DNA from: Betaproteobacteria bacterium
GTDB lineage: Bacteria; Pseudomonadota; Gammaproteobacteria; Burkholderiales; Casimicrobiaceae
NCBI GenBank assembly: GCA_016861105.1
Contig: BOKS01000014.1
Location: 1-64,000, forward strand
DNA: 64,000 nt
Direction of reading: 5' to 3'
Shown one piece after another: positions 20,047-32,152 of the stretch. The position numbers were made by a program, and so were the translations under genes. The notes under the pieces were generated by a model, which searched no databases, was not told the DNA's origin, and worked only from the letters and a program-made list of their open reading frames with translations. How positions within the stretch are numbered: position 1 is the first letter of the stretch; every line of letters begins with the position of its first letter.

Positions 20047-21041
20047 GGGGCCGCGCGCTCGCGGCGGCAGTGGCCGCCGCCACACTGTCGGCGTGCGCGC
20101 CGCTGCCCCCCGCGCCGTCCCCTCCGGCGGCGGCGCCCGTGCCGCCATCGCCGCAGGCGCGGCCGGGCCCGTCCCCGCCGGCGCCGCGCGCCGCCGCGAT
20201 CGCGCGCCACGAGAAGCTCGCACGCGACGCCCGTGCGGCAGGCGAGCTCGACGAGGCCGTCGGGCACCACGAGGTCCTCGTGCTGCTCGACCCGGGCAAC
20301 GCGACGTACCGCGCGGGTCTGGACGCTGCGCGGCGTGCCCGCGACGAGGGGGTGCAGGCGCAGCTGCGCGCGGCGGCGGCCGCGCGCAGGGCGGGCGACG
20401 CGGCGCGGGCGAGGGAAGCGTGGCTGCGCGCGCTCGTGCTCGATCCCCAGAATGCCGAGGCCGAGCGGGGCCTGCGCGAGCTCGAGCAGCAGGCGATGGC
20501 GCGCACGCAGGCGGAGCGCGCCGCCCGCGCGCGCTCGATGGAGGACGTCGTCGCGAACGCCAGGGCCCGTGCGGCCGCCGGCGGGACCCCGCCACCCTAT
20601 GCCGACGGCGCGGACGTCGAGCAGCGCATCGAACTCGTCCGCAGCGCCGACGCCTCGATCGCGCTGCGCGAGGCGCGCGAGTGGGCCGACGAGAATCCGG
20701 GCGATCGGGACGGACGGCTGCGCCTCGCGGCGGCGCTGTCCGACCGCGCGCGCGATCTCGAGTCGCGGGGCCAGCGCGAGTGGGCGCTGCCCCTCTACGA
20801 CCAGGCGGGAAAGCTCGGCGGCACGGCGCAGGCCGAGGCTTCCCGCAAGGCCGCGGCGCTGCGCCGCGCGCTCGCCGACGAGGCCTACGCCGAGGGCATG
20901 CGCGCGCGCAGCAGCGATCTCGCCGCCGCGATCCGCCACTTCGAGAACGCGCTGCGCATCGATCCGCAGCACCCGCGCGCGCGCGACCGCTTGCGCGAGG
21001 GACGCGCGGCCCAGCAGAAGCTCGAGCGCATCGCGAAGTAG
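20043..21041 (+). CDS. TPR-like lipoprotein
   Basis: This 332-residue protein has a short signal peptide with lipobox-like LSACAP, a proline-rich linker and then repeated helical segments consistent with tetratricopeptide repeats, for example AVGHHEVLVLLDPGNATYRAG, AREAWLRALVLDPQNAEAE and the last one AIRHFENALRIDPQHPRAR. It starts at a GTG (20043) overlapping the previous stop. Such proteins act as scaffolds in the envelope; no enzyme domain was seen. It is the third gene of a kinase-deacetylase-TPR run and faces the LysM-TPR gene on the other strand, 29 bp away, with a CCGCCG-CGGCGG hairpin in the gap. Confidence 0.82.
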   Translation: MRGRALAAAVAAATLSACAPLPPAPSPPAAAPVPPSPQARPGPSPPAPRAAAIARHEKLARDARAAGELDEAVGHHEVLVLLDPGNATYRAGLDAARRARDEGVQAQLRAAAAARRAGDAARAREAWLRALVLDPQNAEAERGLRELEQQAMARTQAERAARARSMEDVVANARARAAAGGTPPPYADGADVEQRIELVRSADASIALREAREWADENPGDRDGRLRLAAALSDRARDLESRGQREWALPLYDQAGKLGGTAQAEASRKAAALRRALADEAYAEGMRARSSDLAAAIRHFENALRIDPQHPRARDRLREGRAAQQKLERIAK

Positions 21042-21070
21042 CCGGTCCGCCGCGCGGCGGCGGCCAGGCG

Positions 21071-22039
21071 CTACTTCGCCGTGCCGAAGCGCTTCTCGGC
21101 CTTCCGCTTGAGGTCGAGCGCGCGCTCCCGCTCGAGGCGCGCCTTCCTGTTCGCGGGGTCGACCTCGAGGACGCGGTCCCACTTGGCGATCGCGAGGTCG
21201 AGGTTCTGCCGCTGGAACGCCTGCGACGCTTCGCGGTCGAGGGCGCGCACGAGGCTCGCGCGCGACGCGTCGCGCCGCTTGGCGGCCTCGGCGTTCGCCG
21301 GATGGCGCTGCGCGACGTCGGCGTACGCGGCGTACGCGCCTTCGAGGTTGCCGCTGCGCTCGAGCTCCATCGCCTTCGCGAGCCCCTCGGCGGCGTCGTC
21401 GCGCGGCTTCGCCTCGACCTCGGGCGGCCGCGGTGCCGCCGCCGGCTCCGGCACCGCCACGGCCGGCGCCGCCTGCGGCGGCGGCGCCTTGCCGGGAATG
21501 CGGATCACCTGCCCGGCCGCGAGCCGCGACGGATTGGCGATGTCGTTGTACTTCGCGAGGACGTAGAAGCGGAAGCGGTCGCCGAGGAACTGCTGCGCGA
21601 GCTTCGACAGCGTGTCGTCCTTCTGCACGGTGTAGCGGAAGAACACCGGGCCGAGCTCCTTCTGCGCGTCGGCGCGGATCTGCTCGCCGAGCTTGCGGGC
21701 GAGCTCGTTGGCGGGATCGAGCGCCAGCGCGCGTTCGATCGTGGCCGTCGCGAGCGCCTCCTCGCCGTTCTGCAGCTGGTCGACTGCCTCGAGCGCGAGC
21801 TTCTGCGCCTGCGGCCGCGCGATCGCCGGCGGGACGTCGACAACGGCAGGCTCCGGCTTGGGGGGCGGCGCCGGCTCGGGGGCCGGCGCGGCGACGGCAG
21901 CCGCCGGCGGGGGCGCCGCCGGCGCCGGCTCGGGCTTGGCGGGTGCCGGGGCCGGCGGGGGGGCCGCGCAACCGGCCGCGACGAGGGCAGCGACGACGAA
22001 GGCCACGCGGGCCGCGGTACGCATGCGAACGATCGACAT
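21071..22039 (-). CDS. LysM- and TPR-containing lipoprotein
   Basis: This 322-residue protein has a lipobox (VAAGCAAP, Cys24) and a long proline/alanine linker. A central LysM domain follows (about residues 135-178, TVQKDDTLSKLAQQFLGD and AAGQVIRIPG) and then TPR-like helices in the C-terminal part (LVRALDREASQAFQRQ, LDLAIAKWDRVLEVDPANRKAR). LysM predicts peptidoglycan binding in the periplasm. It is convergent with the TPR lipoprotein gene and lies 108 bp downstream of the cyclase gene on the same strand. The composition resembles the LysM-deacetylase of the neighbouring operon, which suggests related envelope roles. Confidence 0.85.
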   Translation of the reverse strand: MSIVRMRTAARVAFVVAALVAAGCAAPPPAPAPAKPEPAPAAPPPAAAVAAPAPEPAPPPKPEPAVVDVPPAIARPQAQKLALEAVDQLQNGEEALATATIERALALDPANELARKLGEQIRADAQKELGPVFFRYTVQKDDTLSKLAQQFLGDRFRFYVLAKYNDIANPSRLAAGQVIRIPGKAPPPQAAPAVAVPEPAAAPRPPEVEAKPRDDAAEGLAKAMELERSGNLEGAYAAYADVAQRHPANAEAAKRRDASRASLVRALDREASQAFQRQNLDLAIAKWDRVLEVDPANRKARLERERALDLKRKAEKRFGTAK

Positions 22040-22147
22040 GGGGCTCCCGGAGGCGCGCCGGCCGGAACGGCCGTCGCAGCCTGGACGAGGCGGAAGTGTG
22101 CCCCGATCCGGGGGGCGCTGCCAACAGCGGCGCCGGACGCCGCGCCG

Positions 22148-23041
22148 TCAGCTCGCGGGGCCGGTGTCGAACTCGACGGCCTCGCCGCCGGGGTCCTCGA
22201 CCGACGGATGGCCGAAGTAGATGCGGCCGCGGCCGCGCAGCAGCAGCTCCTCGCGCCGCAGCTCGACCTCGCCTTCGCCCTGCACCGCGAGGAAGGTGCC
22301 GTTGGTGCTGTGGTCGATCAGCACGTACTTGTCGCGGCGCCGCTCGATGCGGGCGTGCACGCGCGACGCCTTGCGGTCGAGGATCACGACGTCGTTGTTG
22401 CCGTCGCGGCCGAACGTGAGCGCCGCCATGTCGGCGGCGTCGATCTCGCGGTCCCGGTAGCGCAGCAGCAGCCGCGCGTTGCGGCCCGTGCGCCGCGGCG
22501 CCAGCGTCGTCAGGTCCTCCTGCGTCTCCTGCCAGAGGAGCTCGTGGATCTCGACGTCCGCCTCCTTGCCGCGGACCGGGTGCACGTCGAGGCAGCGCGT
22601 CCGGCTGCGCAGCGCGAACGGCAGCGCTTCCAGCGTCTCGGCCGCGAGCAGCGTCTGGCCGCCCTTGGCGAGGCCGCACAGCCGCGCGGCGACGTTGACC
22701 GTGTCGCCGAACACGTCGGCGTCGCTCTCCAGCACCTGCCCGGCGTGGAAGCCGGCGTGGATCGCGAGCGGCGGCCCGCCGTTCGCGGCGAGCGCGGCGA
22801 TGCGCGCCTGCATGTCGATCGACGCGTACCCGGCGTTGCCGGCGCTCGGGAACACCGCCATGACCTCGTCGCCGATCGTCTTCACGACGCGGCCGTCGCG
22901 CTCCTCGCAGACGCCGCGCATCACCTCGACGCAGCGCCCGATCATCAACAGCGCCGCCGCGTCGCCGGCCGTCTCGTACAGGCGGGTGCTGCCGGCGACG
23001 TCGGCGAACAGCACGGCGAGGTGGCGGGTGGCGGACTCCAT
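22148..23041 (-). CDS. Class III adenylyl cyclase with FHA domain
   Basis: This 297-residue cytoplasmic protein has an N-terminal class III nucleotide cyclase domain (residues 6-175). Metal-binding Asp14 (LFADVAGSTRL) and Asp58 (TIGDEVMAVF) and transition-state residues Asn116 and Arg120 (GDTVNVAARL) are intact. Lys54 and Asp109 favour adenine, so cAMP is the likely product. A C-terminal FHA domain (about residues 200-275) has FGRDGNNDVVILD, ASRVHARIE and STNGTFL, the phosphothreonine-binding signature. FHA domains read threonine phosphorylation, and a Ser/Thr kinase gene is 4 kb away, so a kinase-to-cyclase link is plausible but untested. The ATG at 23041 opens the cyclase domain directly. 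Confidence 0.93.
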   Translation of the reverse strand: MESATRHLAVLFADVAGSTRLYETAGDAAALLMIGRCVEVMRGVCEERDGRVVKTIGDEVMAVFPSAGNAGYASIDMQARIAALAANGGPPLAIHAGFHAGQVLESDADVFGDTVNVAARLCGLAKGGQTLLAAETLEALPFALRSRTRCLDVHPVRGKEADVEIHELLWQETQEDLTTLAPRRTGRNARLLLRYRDREIDAADMAALTFGRDGNNDVVILDRKASRVHARIERRRDKYVLIDHSTNGTFLAVQGEGEVELRREELLLRGRGRIYFGHPSVEDPGGEAVEFDTGPAS

Positions 23042-23191
23042 CGGCGCTTCGCGGCAGGACGGCGAAGGAAAGGCAGAAAAGTATAGTCAAGGCGCCGCTG
23101 CCGCGCGAGGCCGTCCGGCGCGCGCTGCGTGGCGACGCGGGGCCGGATCGTCAAGCGCACCGACACCGTGCGCGGCGCCGCGGCCACGTCG

Positions 23192-23704
23192 TCAGCGTGC
23201 GGCGCCGGCCTGCATGCGGCGCGCGATCCGCCGCAGCGTGCGGCCCAGCGCGTGCAGGTCCGCGAGATCGGCGGTCATGGCGCCGACCTCCTCCTGCGCC
23301 TTCCGCCAGCGCGGATAGGCGCGCAGGAGCGTCCCGCGGCCTTCGCCGGTCAGCGACACCACGCGCTGCCGCCGGTCCTCGCGCGACGGCTCGACGCGCA
23401 CGAGCCCGCGCTGCTCGAGGACCGCGAGGTTGCGGCTGGCCGTCGACGGATCGACGCCGGCCGCGTAGGCGATCTCGTTCGCCGGCGTGGCGCCGGCGGC
23501 GTGGACGACCCAGAGCATCGCCATCTGGTTCGCCTCGATCCCGCACGGGCGCAGCGCCGCGTCGTAGTGCGCGGTCACCAGGCGCGCGGCCATCCGGAGG
23601 TTGCCGCAGATGCAGTCGCCCGCCCGCTCGCGCAACGCGCGCTCGGCGGGGGTTTCGCGCGCCCTGGCTCGGGCGCGGGAGGCGTCGGGATCGGGCGCGG
23701 CCAT
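23192..23704 (-). CDS. MarR family transcriptional regulator
   Basis: This 170-residue protein has the MarR winged-helix layout. A dimerisation helix ([16 protein letters not shown]) is followed by the helix-turn-helix [26 protein letters not shown] (read from about residue 78) and the basic wing [16 protein letters not shown]. MarR proteins usually repress adjacent or divergent genes and respond to small phenolic ligands. The N-terminus contains a Cys pair (DCICGN, residues 32-37) that could make it thiol-responsive, as in some MarR proteins; this is inference. It is divergent from the YqaA-like membrane protein gene. Confidence 0.88.
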   Translation of the reverse strand: MAAPDPDASRARARARETPAERALRERAGDCICGNLRMAARLVTAHYDAALRPCGIEANQMAMLWVVHAAGATPANEIAYAAGVDPSTASRNLAVLEQRGLVRVEPSREDRRQRVVSLTGEGRGTLLRAYPRWRKAQEEVGAMTADLADLHALGRTLRRIARRMQAGAAR

Positions 23705-23762
23705 GGTCCTCGCGCAGGCGCGTCGTCGCGGCGCCCGCCCGGCGACTCTAGCCCGGCAACCA

Positions 23763-23772
23763 TGCATATGCA
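23763..23772. promoter_or_regulatory. Candidate MarR operator palindrome
   Basis: TGCATATGCA is a perfect 10-bp palindrome and an AT-rich island in this GC-rich DNA. It lies in the gap between the divergent MarR and YqaA-like genes. Typical MarR operators are longer (16-20 bp), so the case is weak and rests on position. Confidence 0.3.
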
Positions 23773-23812
23773 AGCGCATCGGCGGCCGCGTCCGCCCCGC
23801 TACCATCGGGCC

Positions 23813-24235
23813 GTGCCCTCGGATCTCGCCGCCGCGCTCGCCGCGCTCTTCGCCTCGGCGTTCCTGTCCGCGACGCTGCTGCCGGGCGGCTCCGAGGTGG
23901 GGCTCGCGGCGGTCGTGGCCCACTGGCCCGGGCACGCCGGCGTGGCGGTCGCCACGGCGAGCGCAGGCAACACGCTCGGAGGCCTGCTGTCGTTCGGGAT
24001 CGGACGGCTGCTGCCGGCGCCGCGCACCTCGCACCGGGCGCTCGCGCTGGCGCGGCGCTACGGCACGCCGGTGCTGCTGCTCTCGTGGCTGCCGCTGCTG
24101 GGCGACGCCCTGTGCGTGGCCGGCGGCTGGCTGCGCCAGCCGTGGCCGGCCGCGGCGCTCGCCATCGCCGCGGGCAAGACGGCGCGCTATCTCGTCGTCG
24201 CGCAGTCGATGCAGTGGTGGGGGCCGGGCGCGTAG
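23813..24235 (+). CDS. YqaA-like small membrane protein
   Basis: This protein of about 140 residues has three to four hydrophobic segments and the pattern of YqaA family (SNARE-associated/VTT-related) membrane proteins: [19 protein letters not shown] at the N-terminus, [19 protein letters not shown] in the middle and a C-terminal [16 protein letters not shown]. The GTG at 23813 is used; two in-frame ATGs at 23762 and 23768 would add an arginine-rich lead that overlaps the candidate operator, so they are less likely. The family may take part in lipid handling but its role is not defined. The divergent MarR gene may regulate it. Confidence 0.8.
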   Translation: MPSDLAAALAALFASAFLSATLLPGGSEVGLAAVVAHWPGHAGVAVATASAGNTLGGLLSFGIGRLLPAPRTSHRALALARRYGTPVLLLSWLPLLGDALCVAGGWLRQPWPAAALAIAAGKTARYLVVAQSMQWWGPGA

Positions 24236-24383
24236 CGTGCGCGGCCGCCGGACCGGCGCGGCGAGCATCCGCAGGGTCCGCAGGGTTTCGGGTCGGGACG
24301 CGACGGGAAGCGCCGCGCTGCACTGCGCTATGATCGTCGGTCGCGCGGCGGCCCTGAGGGCCCGCCGCGCGGCGGAGCCCTCG

Positions 24384-27300
24384 ATGAACGCCGCCACCGA
24401 CGCCTTCCTCGCGCGAACCGAGCACGCCGATGCGCCGCGGCTGCGCGAGATTCCGTACAACTACACGTCGTTCTCGGATCGCGAGATCGTCATCCGCCTG
24501 CTCGGCGGTCCGATGTGGCAGCTGCTCGACGAACTGCGCGCCGAGCGGCGGACCGGACGCTCGGCGCGGATGCTCTTCGAGGTGCTGGGCGACATCTGGG
24601 TCGTCGAGCGCAACCCCTACCTGCAGGACGACCTGCTCGACAACCCGAAGCGCTGCCGGCTGCTCGTCGAGGCGATGCGCCACCGCCTCGCCGAGATCGA
24701 GCGGCGGCGCCGGCAGGGCGGCGAGGCCGACGCGGGGCGCGACGCGAAGGTCGGGCGGCTCGTCGAGGCCGCGGGCGCGGCCGTCGACCGCTTCGAGGCG
24801 TGGTTCCCGCAGACGCGCGCGCTGCGCAAGCGCGTCGTGGCGCGGCTGTCGCGCTGGACGGCGAAGGACAACATCGCCTTCGACGGGCTCGCGCGCGTCT
24901 CGCACGTCACCGACGCGACCGACTGGCGCGTCGAGTACCCGTTCGTGGTCCTCGCGCCGGACACCGAGGCCGAGGTCCGCGGGTTGGTGCAGGGTCTCGC
25001 CGAGCTGGGGCTGACGATCATCCCGCGCGGGGGCGGCACCGGCTACACCGGCGGCGCGATCCCGCTCACCGCGCGCTCGGCGGTCATCAACACCGAGAAG
25101 CTCGAGCGGCTGTCGGCGGTCGCGGTGACGGCGCTGCCGGGCAACGGCGTGCAGGCGGCGACGATCGAGGCGGGCGCCGGCGTGGTCACCAGGCGCGTGA
25201 TGAATGCCGCGGAGGAGGCGGGCTTCGTCTTCGCCGTCGACCCGACGTCGGCCGACGCCTCGTGCATCGGCGGCAACGTCGCCGTCAACGCCGGCGGCAA
25301 GAAGGCCGTGCTGTGGGGCACGGCGGTGGACAACCTCGTGTCGTGGCGCATGGTCACGCCGCAGGCGGAATGGCTCGAGGTCACGCGGCTCGACCACAAC
25401 CTCGGCAAGATCCACGACGCCGACGTCGCGACCTTCGAGCTCGCGTGGTACGGCCAGGACGGCGTCACGCCGCTGCGCACCCGCACGCTGCGCATTCCCG
25501 GCCGCGCGTTTCGCAAGGCGGGGCTGGGCAAGGACGTCACCGACAAGTACCTGGGCGGCCTCCCCGGCGTGCAGAAGGAGGGCTGCGACGGGATCATCAC
25601 CAGCGCGCGCTTCGTGCTGCACAGGATGCCGCCGGCCGTCCGCACCGTGTGCCTCGAGTTCTTCGGCCCGGCGCGCGAGTCGACGCCGGCGATCGTGGAG
25701 GTCAAGGCCTGGCTCGACGGCCGTCCGCACGGCGCGATGCTCGCGGGCCTCGAGCACCTCGACGAGCGCTACGTCAAGGCGGTCGGGTACACGACCAAGG
25801 CCAAGCGCCACGGTCGCCCGCGGATGGTGCTGATCGCCGACGTCGTCGGCCACGACGACGACGGCGTCGCGCGCGCGGCCTCGGAGGTCGTGCGCATCGC
25901 CAATGCGCGCGGCGCCGAGGGCTTCGTCGCCGTCTCGTCGGAGGCGCGCAGGAAGTTCTGGCTCGAGCGCGCGCGCACGGCGGCGATCGCCAAGCACACC
26001 AACGCCTTCAAGCTCAACGAGGACGTGGTCATCCCGCTGGCGCGCCTGGGCGAGTACACCGACGGCGTCGAGCGGATCAACATCGAGCACTCGCTCGCCA
26101 ACAAGATCGAGCTGGCCGATCGCGTCGACGCGTTCCTCGCCTCGCCGGCGCTCGCGATGTGCTGGGGCCCCGACTCCGAGGTGCGCCCGCCGCAGGAGCT
26201 GCTGGAGGCGAAGGTCGACGAGGCGCGCGCGCTGGTGCGCGAGGTGCGCGCGCGCTGGACGGACATCGCGCGGCGCCTGGACGAGACGTTCGCCGCGCTG
26301 CAGGACCACAGCCTGCGCATCTCGTGGAAGGCCGAGCTGCGCGCGCCGCTCGAGGAGATCCTGGCGGGCCTCGCGTTCGCGCCGGTGATGAAGCGGCTGC
26401 GCGAGATCCACGCCGAGGTGCTGCGCGGCCGGCTGTTCGTCGCGCTGCACATGCACGCCGGCGACGGCAACGTGCACACCAACATCCCGGTCAACTCGGA
26501 CGACTACCGGATGCTGCAGCAGGCCAACGGCGCGGTGCGGCGCGTCATGGCGCTCGCGCGGTCGCTGGACGGCGTGGTCTCCGGCGAGCACGGCATCGGG
26601 ATCACGAAGATCGAGTTCCTGACCGACGAGGAGATCGCGCCCTTCGCGCGCTACAAGCGCGAGGTCGACCCCGAGGGGCGCTTCAACGCCGGCAAGCTGC
26701 TGCGCGACCCGGCGCTGCCCGCCGACCTGACGAACGCCTACACGCCGAGCTTCTCGCTGCTCGGCGCCGAGAGCCTGATCCTCGAGCAGAGCGCGATCGG
26801 CGCGATCGCCGACTCGGTCAAGGACTGCCTGCGCTGCGGCAAGTGCAAGCCGGTGTGCTCGACGCACGTGCCGCGCGCGAACCTGCTGTACAGCCCCCGC
26901 AACAAGATCCTCGCGACGTCGTTGCTCATCGAGGCGTTCCTCTACGAGGAGCAGACGCGCCGCGGCGTCAGCCTGCGCCACTTCGACGAGTTCGGCGACG
27001 TGGCCGACCACTGCACCGTCTGCCACAAGTGCGTCACGCCCTGCCCGGTCGACATCGACTTCGGCGACGTGTCGATCGCGATGCGCAACCTGCTGCGCCG
27101 CGCCGGCAAGAAGAAGTGGCGTCCGGGCAGCGCCGCGTCGATGTTCTTCCTGAACGCCACCGATCCCGCGACGATCCGCGTCGCCAAGACGCTGATGATC
27201 GACTGGGGGTACGCGGCGCAGCGGCTCGCCTACGGGATCGCGAAGCGCACCGGGCTCGCGCGCGCGCAGACCGCGCGGCCGCCGTCGACGACGGGCCCGC

Positions 27301-28232
27301 AGCCGCTGCGGGCGCAGGTGATCCACTTCGTCAACAAGCCGATGCCGGGCGGCCTGCCGAAGCGCACGGCGCGCGCGCTGCTCGACATCGAGGACGACCG
27401 CGTCGTGCCGATCCTGCGCGACCCGTCGCGCGCGGCCGAGGACGCCGAGGCGGTGTTCTACTTTCCCGGCTGCGGGTCCGAGCGCCTGTTCTCGCAGGTC
27501 GGGCTGGCGACGCAGGCGATGCTCTGGCACGTCGGCGCGCAGACCGTGCTCCCGCCCGGGTACCTGTGCTGCGGCTATCCGCAGACGGCGTCCGGGCACC
27601 ACGACAGGGGGGAGGCGATCAGCACCGCGAACCGCGTGCTGTTCCACCGCGTGGCCAACACGCTCAACTACCTCGACATCAGGACGGTCGTCGTCTCGTG
27701 CGGGACGTGCATGGACCAGCTGATGAAGTACGAGTTTGAGCGCATCTTCCCCGGCTGCCGCCTGCTCGACATCCACGAGTACCTGATGGAGAAGGGCGTC
27801 GCGCTCGACGGGATCGCGGGCGTGCGCTACATGTACCACGATCCCTGCCACACGCCGATGAAGACCTACGCGCCGGCGAAGGTCGTCGACGGCCTGATGG
27901 GCACGCGCGTGGCGCCGAGCGACCGCTGCTGCGGCGAGTCCGGGACGCTCGCGGTCTCGCGCCCTGACGTCTCGACGCAGGTCCGCTTCCGCAAGGAGCG
28001 CGAGGTGGTGCGCGGGGCGGAGCGCCTGCGCGCCGACGGCTTCGACGGCGAGGTGAGGATCCTGACGTCCTGCCCGTCGTGCCTGCAGGGGCTGGCGCGA
28101 TACGCGGACGACGCCGGCACCGTCGCCGACTACGTGGTCGTCGAGATCGCTCGGCACCTGCTGGGCGAGAACTGGATGGCGGAGTTCGTCGAGCGCGCCA
28201 ACCGGGGCGGCATCGAGCGCGTGCTGCTGTGA
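24384..28232 (+). CDS. FAD/Fe-S oxidoreductase with DUF3683 (YdiJ-like)
   Basis: This 1282-residue protein joins several redox domains. A DUF3683 N-terminus ([14 protein letters not shown], near residue 15) is followed by a FAD-binding PCMH domain (from about residue 190, [33 protein letters not shown]) and an FAD-linked oxidase C-terminal domain ([15 protein letters not shown]). Two 4Fe-4S motifs come next (C815 in [12 protein letters not shown]877 in [12 protein letters not shown]), then two CCG domains with YLCCGYP, HDPCHTP and RCCGESG. It resembles YdiJ-type D-2-hydroxyacid dehydrogenases but carries the extra DUF3683 part found in betaproteobacteria. A D-2-hydroxyacid such as lactate or 2-hydroxyglutarate, passing electrons to quinone, is the best guess. 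Both strands are open for long stretches, but only this frame has domains. Confidence 0.93.
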   Translation: MNAATDAFLARTEHADAPRLREIPYNYTSFSDREIVIRLLGGPMWQLLDELRAERRTGRSARMLFEVLGDIWVVERNPYLQDDLLDNPKRCRLLVEAMRHRLAEIERRRRQGGEADAGRDAKVGRLVEAAGAAVDRFEAWFPQTRALRKRVVARLSRWTAKDNIAFDGLARVSHVTDATDWRVEYPFVVLAPDTEAEVRGLVQGLAELGLTIIPRGGGTGYTGGAIPLTARSAVINTEKLERLSAVAVTALPGNGVQAATIEAGAGVVTRRVMNAAEEAGFVFAVDPTSADASCIGGNVAVNAGGKKAVLWGTAVDNLVSWRMVTPQAEWLEVTRLDHNLGKIHDADVATFELAWYGQDGVTPLRTRTLRIPGRAFRKAGLGKDVTDKYLGGLPGVQKEGCDGIITSARFVLHRMPPAVRTVCLEFFGPARESTPAIVEVKAWLDGRPHGAMLAGLEHLDERYVKAVGYTTKAKRHGRPRMVLIADVVGHDDDGVARAASEVVRIANARGAEGFVAVSSEARRKFWLERARTAAIAKHTNAFKLNEDVVIPLARLGEYTDGVERINIEHSLANKIELADRVDAFLASPALAMCWGPDSEVRPPQELLEAKVDEARALVREVRARWTDIARRLDETFAALQDHSLRISWKAELRAPLEEILAGLAFAPVMKRLREIHAEVLRGRLFVALHMHAGDGNVHTNIPVNSDDYRMLQQANGAVRRVMALARSLDGVVSGEHGIGITKIEFLTDEEIAPFARYKREVDPEGRFNAGKLLRDPALPADLTNAYTPSFSLLGAESLILEQSAIGAIADSVKDCLRCGKCKPVCSTHVPRANLLYSPRNKILATSLLIEAFLYEEQTRRGVSLRHFDEFGDVADHCTVCHKCVTPCPVDIDFGDVSIAMRNLLRRAGKKKWRPGSAASMFFLNATDPATIRVAKTLMIDWGYAAQRLAYGIAKRTGLARAQTARPPSTTGPQPLRAQVIHFVNKPMPGGLPKRTARALLDIEDDRVVPILRDPSRAAEDAEAVFYFPGCGSERLFSQVGLATQAMLWHVGAQTVLPPGYLCCGYPQTASGHHDRGEAISTANRVLFHRVANTLNYLDIRTVVVSCGTCMDQLMKYEFERIFPGCRLLDIHEYLMEKGVALDGIAGVRYMYHDPCHTPMKTYAPAKVVDGLMGTRVAPSDRCCGESGTLAVSRPDVSTQVRFRKEREVVRGAERLRADGFDGEVRILTSCPSCLQGLARYADDAGTVADYVVVEIARHLLGENWMAEFVERANRGGIERVLL

Positions 28233-28259
28233 CGCCGCTCCCGCGCCGGCTTTCGCCCT

Positions 28260-28321
28260 CCGAAACGAGGGTCAGACTCGCATTTCCCGACGACGAAATG
28301 CGAGTCTGACCCTCGTTTCGG
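28260..28321. repeat. Perfect 27-bp inverted repeat
   Basis: The arms 28260-28286 and 28295-28321 are exact reverse complements over 27 bases with an 8-base loop; each contains gagggtcagactcgcattt. The element fills the gap between the convergent oxidoreductase and CHASE-kinase genes. It could act as a two-way terminator. The core gggtcagact looks like REP-type repeats that accompany RAYT transposases in betaproteobacteria (recollection, not searched). No transposase is in this window. Confidence 0.8.
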
Positions 28322-28336
28322 GGGACAGTCGAGACG

Positions 28337-30568
<2,232 letters not shown>

Positions 30569-30730
30569 CGACCCCGTGCCCGCCTTTCGCGGCGCGGCGC
30601 GCGGGATGACCCCGGTGCGCGCCGGCCGGCCGGCATTATCGCCCGGCGCCGTGCGCGGGCGGGACGGGGATTGTGCCGCGCACCCGGCCTTCACGCCCCC
30701 TGCGCCGGACGCGCGCGGAGGTCGCGGGGC

Positions 30731-31552
30731 TCATGCCGCGCGCGCGACCTCCACGCCGGCATCCGGCAAGGCCTGCGCCGTGACGAAGGCGGCGATGCTC
30801 TGCGCGACGGTGTTCGGGTGCGTGAGCGGACCCATGTGCCCCATCGCCGTCATCCTCTGCACGCGCGCATCGGGCAGCGCGGCCGCGAGCAGCTCCGCGA
30901 CGAGGCGCGTGACCTGGTGCGTGCGGGCCCCGACGTACAGCCGCACCGGCATCGGCAGTGCACGGAACGCGTCGAGCCCGTCGTCGTTCCACAGCGCGCC
31001 GAAGTGCGCGGCCACCGCGGGCATGCGCGCGGCCACCGCCTCCTGCCGCATCGGTGCGAGCGCGTCGAACGCGCCCGGGCCGTTCCAGAAGTCGACGAAC
31101 CGGCGCGCGGCGAGGCGGCGCGCACCGGCGCGCAGGTCGGCGCGCAGCGCGCGGCCGATCGCGGCGACGGACGCCGCCGGCACGCGACGCTCGCCGCGAT
31201 CGCGCAGCAGCCGGAACAGGACCGGCTCGTAGGCGGCGACGCTGGCGAACCGCTGCGGCTGCAGGCGCGCCGCGCGCAGCGCGACGGCGCCGCCCCACGA
31301 GTGGCCGACCAGGTGCACCGCGCCCGCCGCCTCGCGCGCGAGCGCGAGCACGATCTCGGCGTCGGCCTTCAGGATGTCGCCGCGCTCGTCGGTCCACGAC
31401 GGGCCCTCGCCGTGACCGGAGAGGTCCGGCACGACGACGCGCAGCGCGCCGCCGAGCCGCTCGGCGAGCGCCTGCCACTGGCGGCCGGTCGCGCCGCTCG
31501 AGTGCAGGCAGACGACCAGCGGGCGCGCGGTGGAGGAGGGGTTCGTTCGCAT
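30731..31552 (-). CDS. Alpha/beta hydrolase
   Basis: This 273-residue protein has the alpha/beta-hydrolase fold. The oxyanion-strand region is CLHSSGATGRQW, the nucleophile elbow is VGHSWGGAVAL (Ser near residue 93), the acid is probably in VRLYVGARTHQVT and the catalytic His in AMGHMGPLTHP near the C-terminus. The substrate is not evident. It starts 25 bp after the DUF2917 stop and ends the diiron-DUF2917-hydrolase run on the minus strand. Residues MGHMGP around the His are typical of hydrolases with small ester or carbon-carbon substrates. Confidence 0.9.
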   Translation of the reverse strand: MRTNPSSTARPLVVCLHSSGATGRQWQALAERLGGALRVVVPDLSGHGEGPSWTDERGDILKADAEIVLALAREAAGAVHLVGHSWGGAVALRAARLQPQRFASVAAYEPVLFRLLRDRGERRVPAASVAAIGRALRADLRAGARRLAARRFVDFWNGPGAFDALAPMRQEAVAARMPAVAAHFGALWNDDGLDAFRALPMPVRLYVGARTHQVTRLVAELLAAALPDARVQRMTAMGHMGPLTHPNTVAQSIAAFVTAQALPDAGVEVARAA

Positions 31553-31577
31553 GGCGTGTCCTTGTCCGTCGTGGCGT

Positions 31578-32096
31578 TCAGCTGCGCAGCAGCGGCACGT
31601 GGCCGGCGAGGCGGTCGCGCACTGCGTCCGGGGTGACGTCCTCGCGGACGAGCGGCCGGCGCGCGCGCGGGTCCGGCGCGCCGCCGCGCGGCGCCGGCGG
31701 CGCGGTCCACCAGGCGAGCACCCTTGCGAGCAGGGCGGCGAAGCGCGGCCGGCCGTGGTCGATCGGACGCCCGGGCTCGCCTTCGCCGTCGGCGACCTCG
31801 ATGCGCGGCGCCGGCCGCTTCTGCGCCCACTCGAGCACCACGCGCGAGGCCTGCTCTGCGGCCACGACGGCGCGCCCGCGGCCCGTGAGCCGGTGCGCGT
31901 CGCCCGCGCCGAGCACGACGTCGAGCGCGCGTCCTTCCTCGGTGATCCAGATGCGGCCACCGGCCGCCCGCACGACGACGCCGCGCGCGCGGTCGACACG
32001 CAGCAGTGCGCCGCGCGGAAGGGGCAGCGGGCGGCGGTGGACCGGCGGCGTGGCGGCATCGCGCGCCACGGGGGAAACGAGGGTGAGCGTGGACAT
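31578..32096 (-). CDS. DUF2917 domain protein
   Basis: This 172-residue protein contains a DUF2917 region in its first 90 residues: GALLRVDRARGVVVRAAGGRIWITEEG, quoted in part as GGRIWITEEG, and then DVVLGAGDAHRLTGRG. The rest is basic and proline-rich, with a short tryptophan/alanine stretch (LARVLAWWTAPPAP). DUF2917 proteins have no known function; the fold is probably a small beta structure. The start follows a clear ribosome-binding site, GAGGAG. It lies 57 bp downstream of the diiron-protein gene and 25 bp upstream of the hydrolase, so one transcript is likely. Confidence 0.8.
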   Translation of the reverse strand: MSTLTLVSPVARDAATPPVHRRPLPLPRGALLRVDRARGVVVRAAGGRIWITEEGRALDVVLGAGDAHRLTGRGRAVVAAEQASRVVLEWAQKRPAPRIEVADGEGEPGRPIDHGRPRFAALLARVLAWWTAPPAPRGGAPDPRARRPLVREDVTPDAVRDRLAGHVPLLRS

Positions 32097-32152
32097 GGGG
32101 TTCTCCTCGGGCGGGCGGCGGGGCGCGAGGCGCGGCCCGCCGCCGCGGCGGG

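Noticed and set aside
23748..28157. Very long open frame antisense to the FAD/Fe-S oxidoreductase
   Set aside because: Its product is low-complexity and Arg/Ala/His/Val-rich with no domain; it is a by-product of high GC codon bias.
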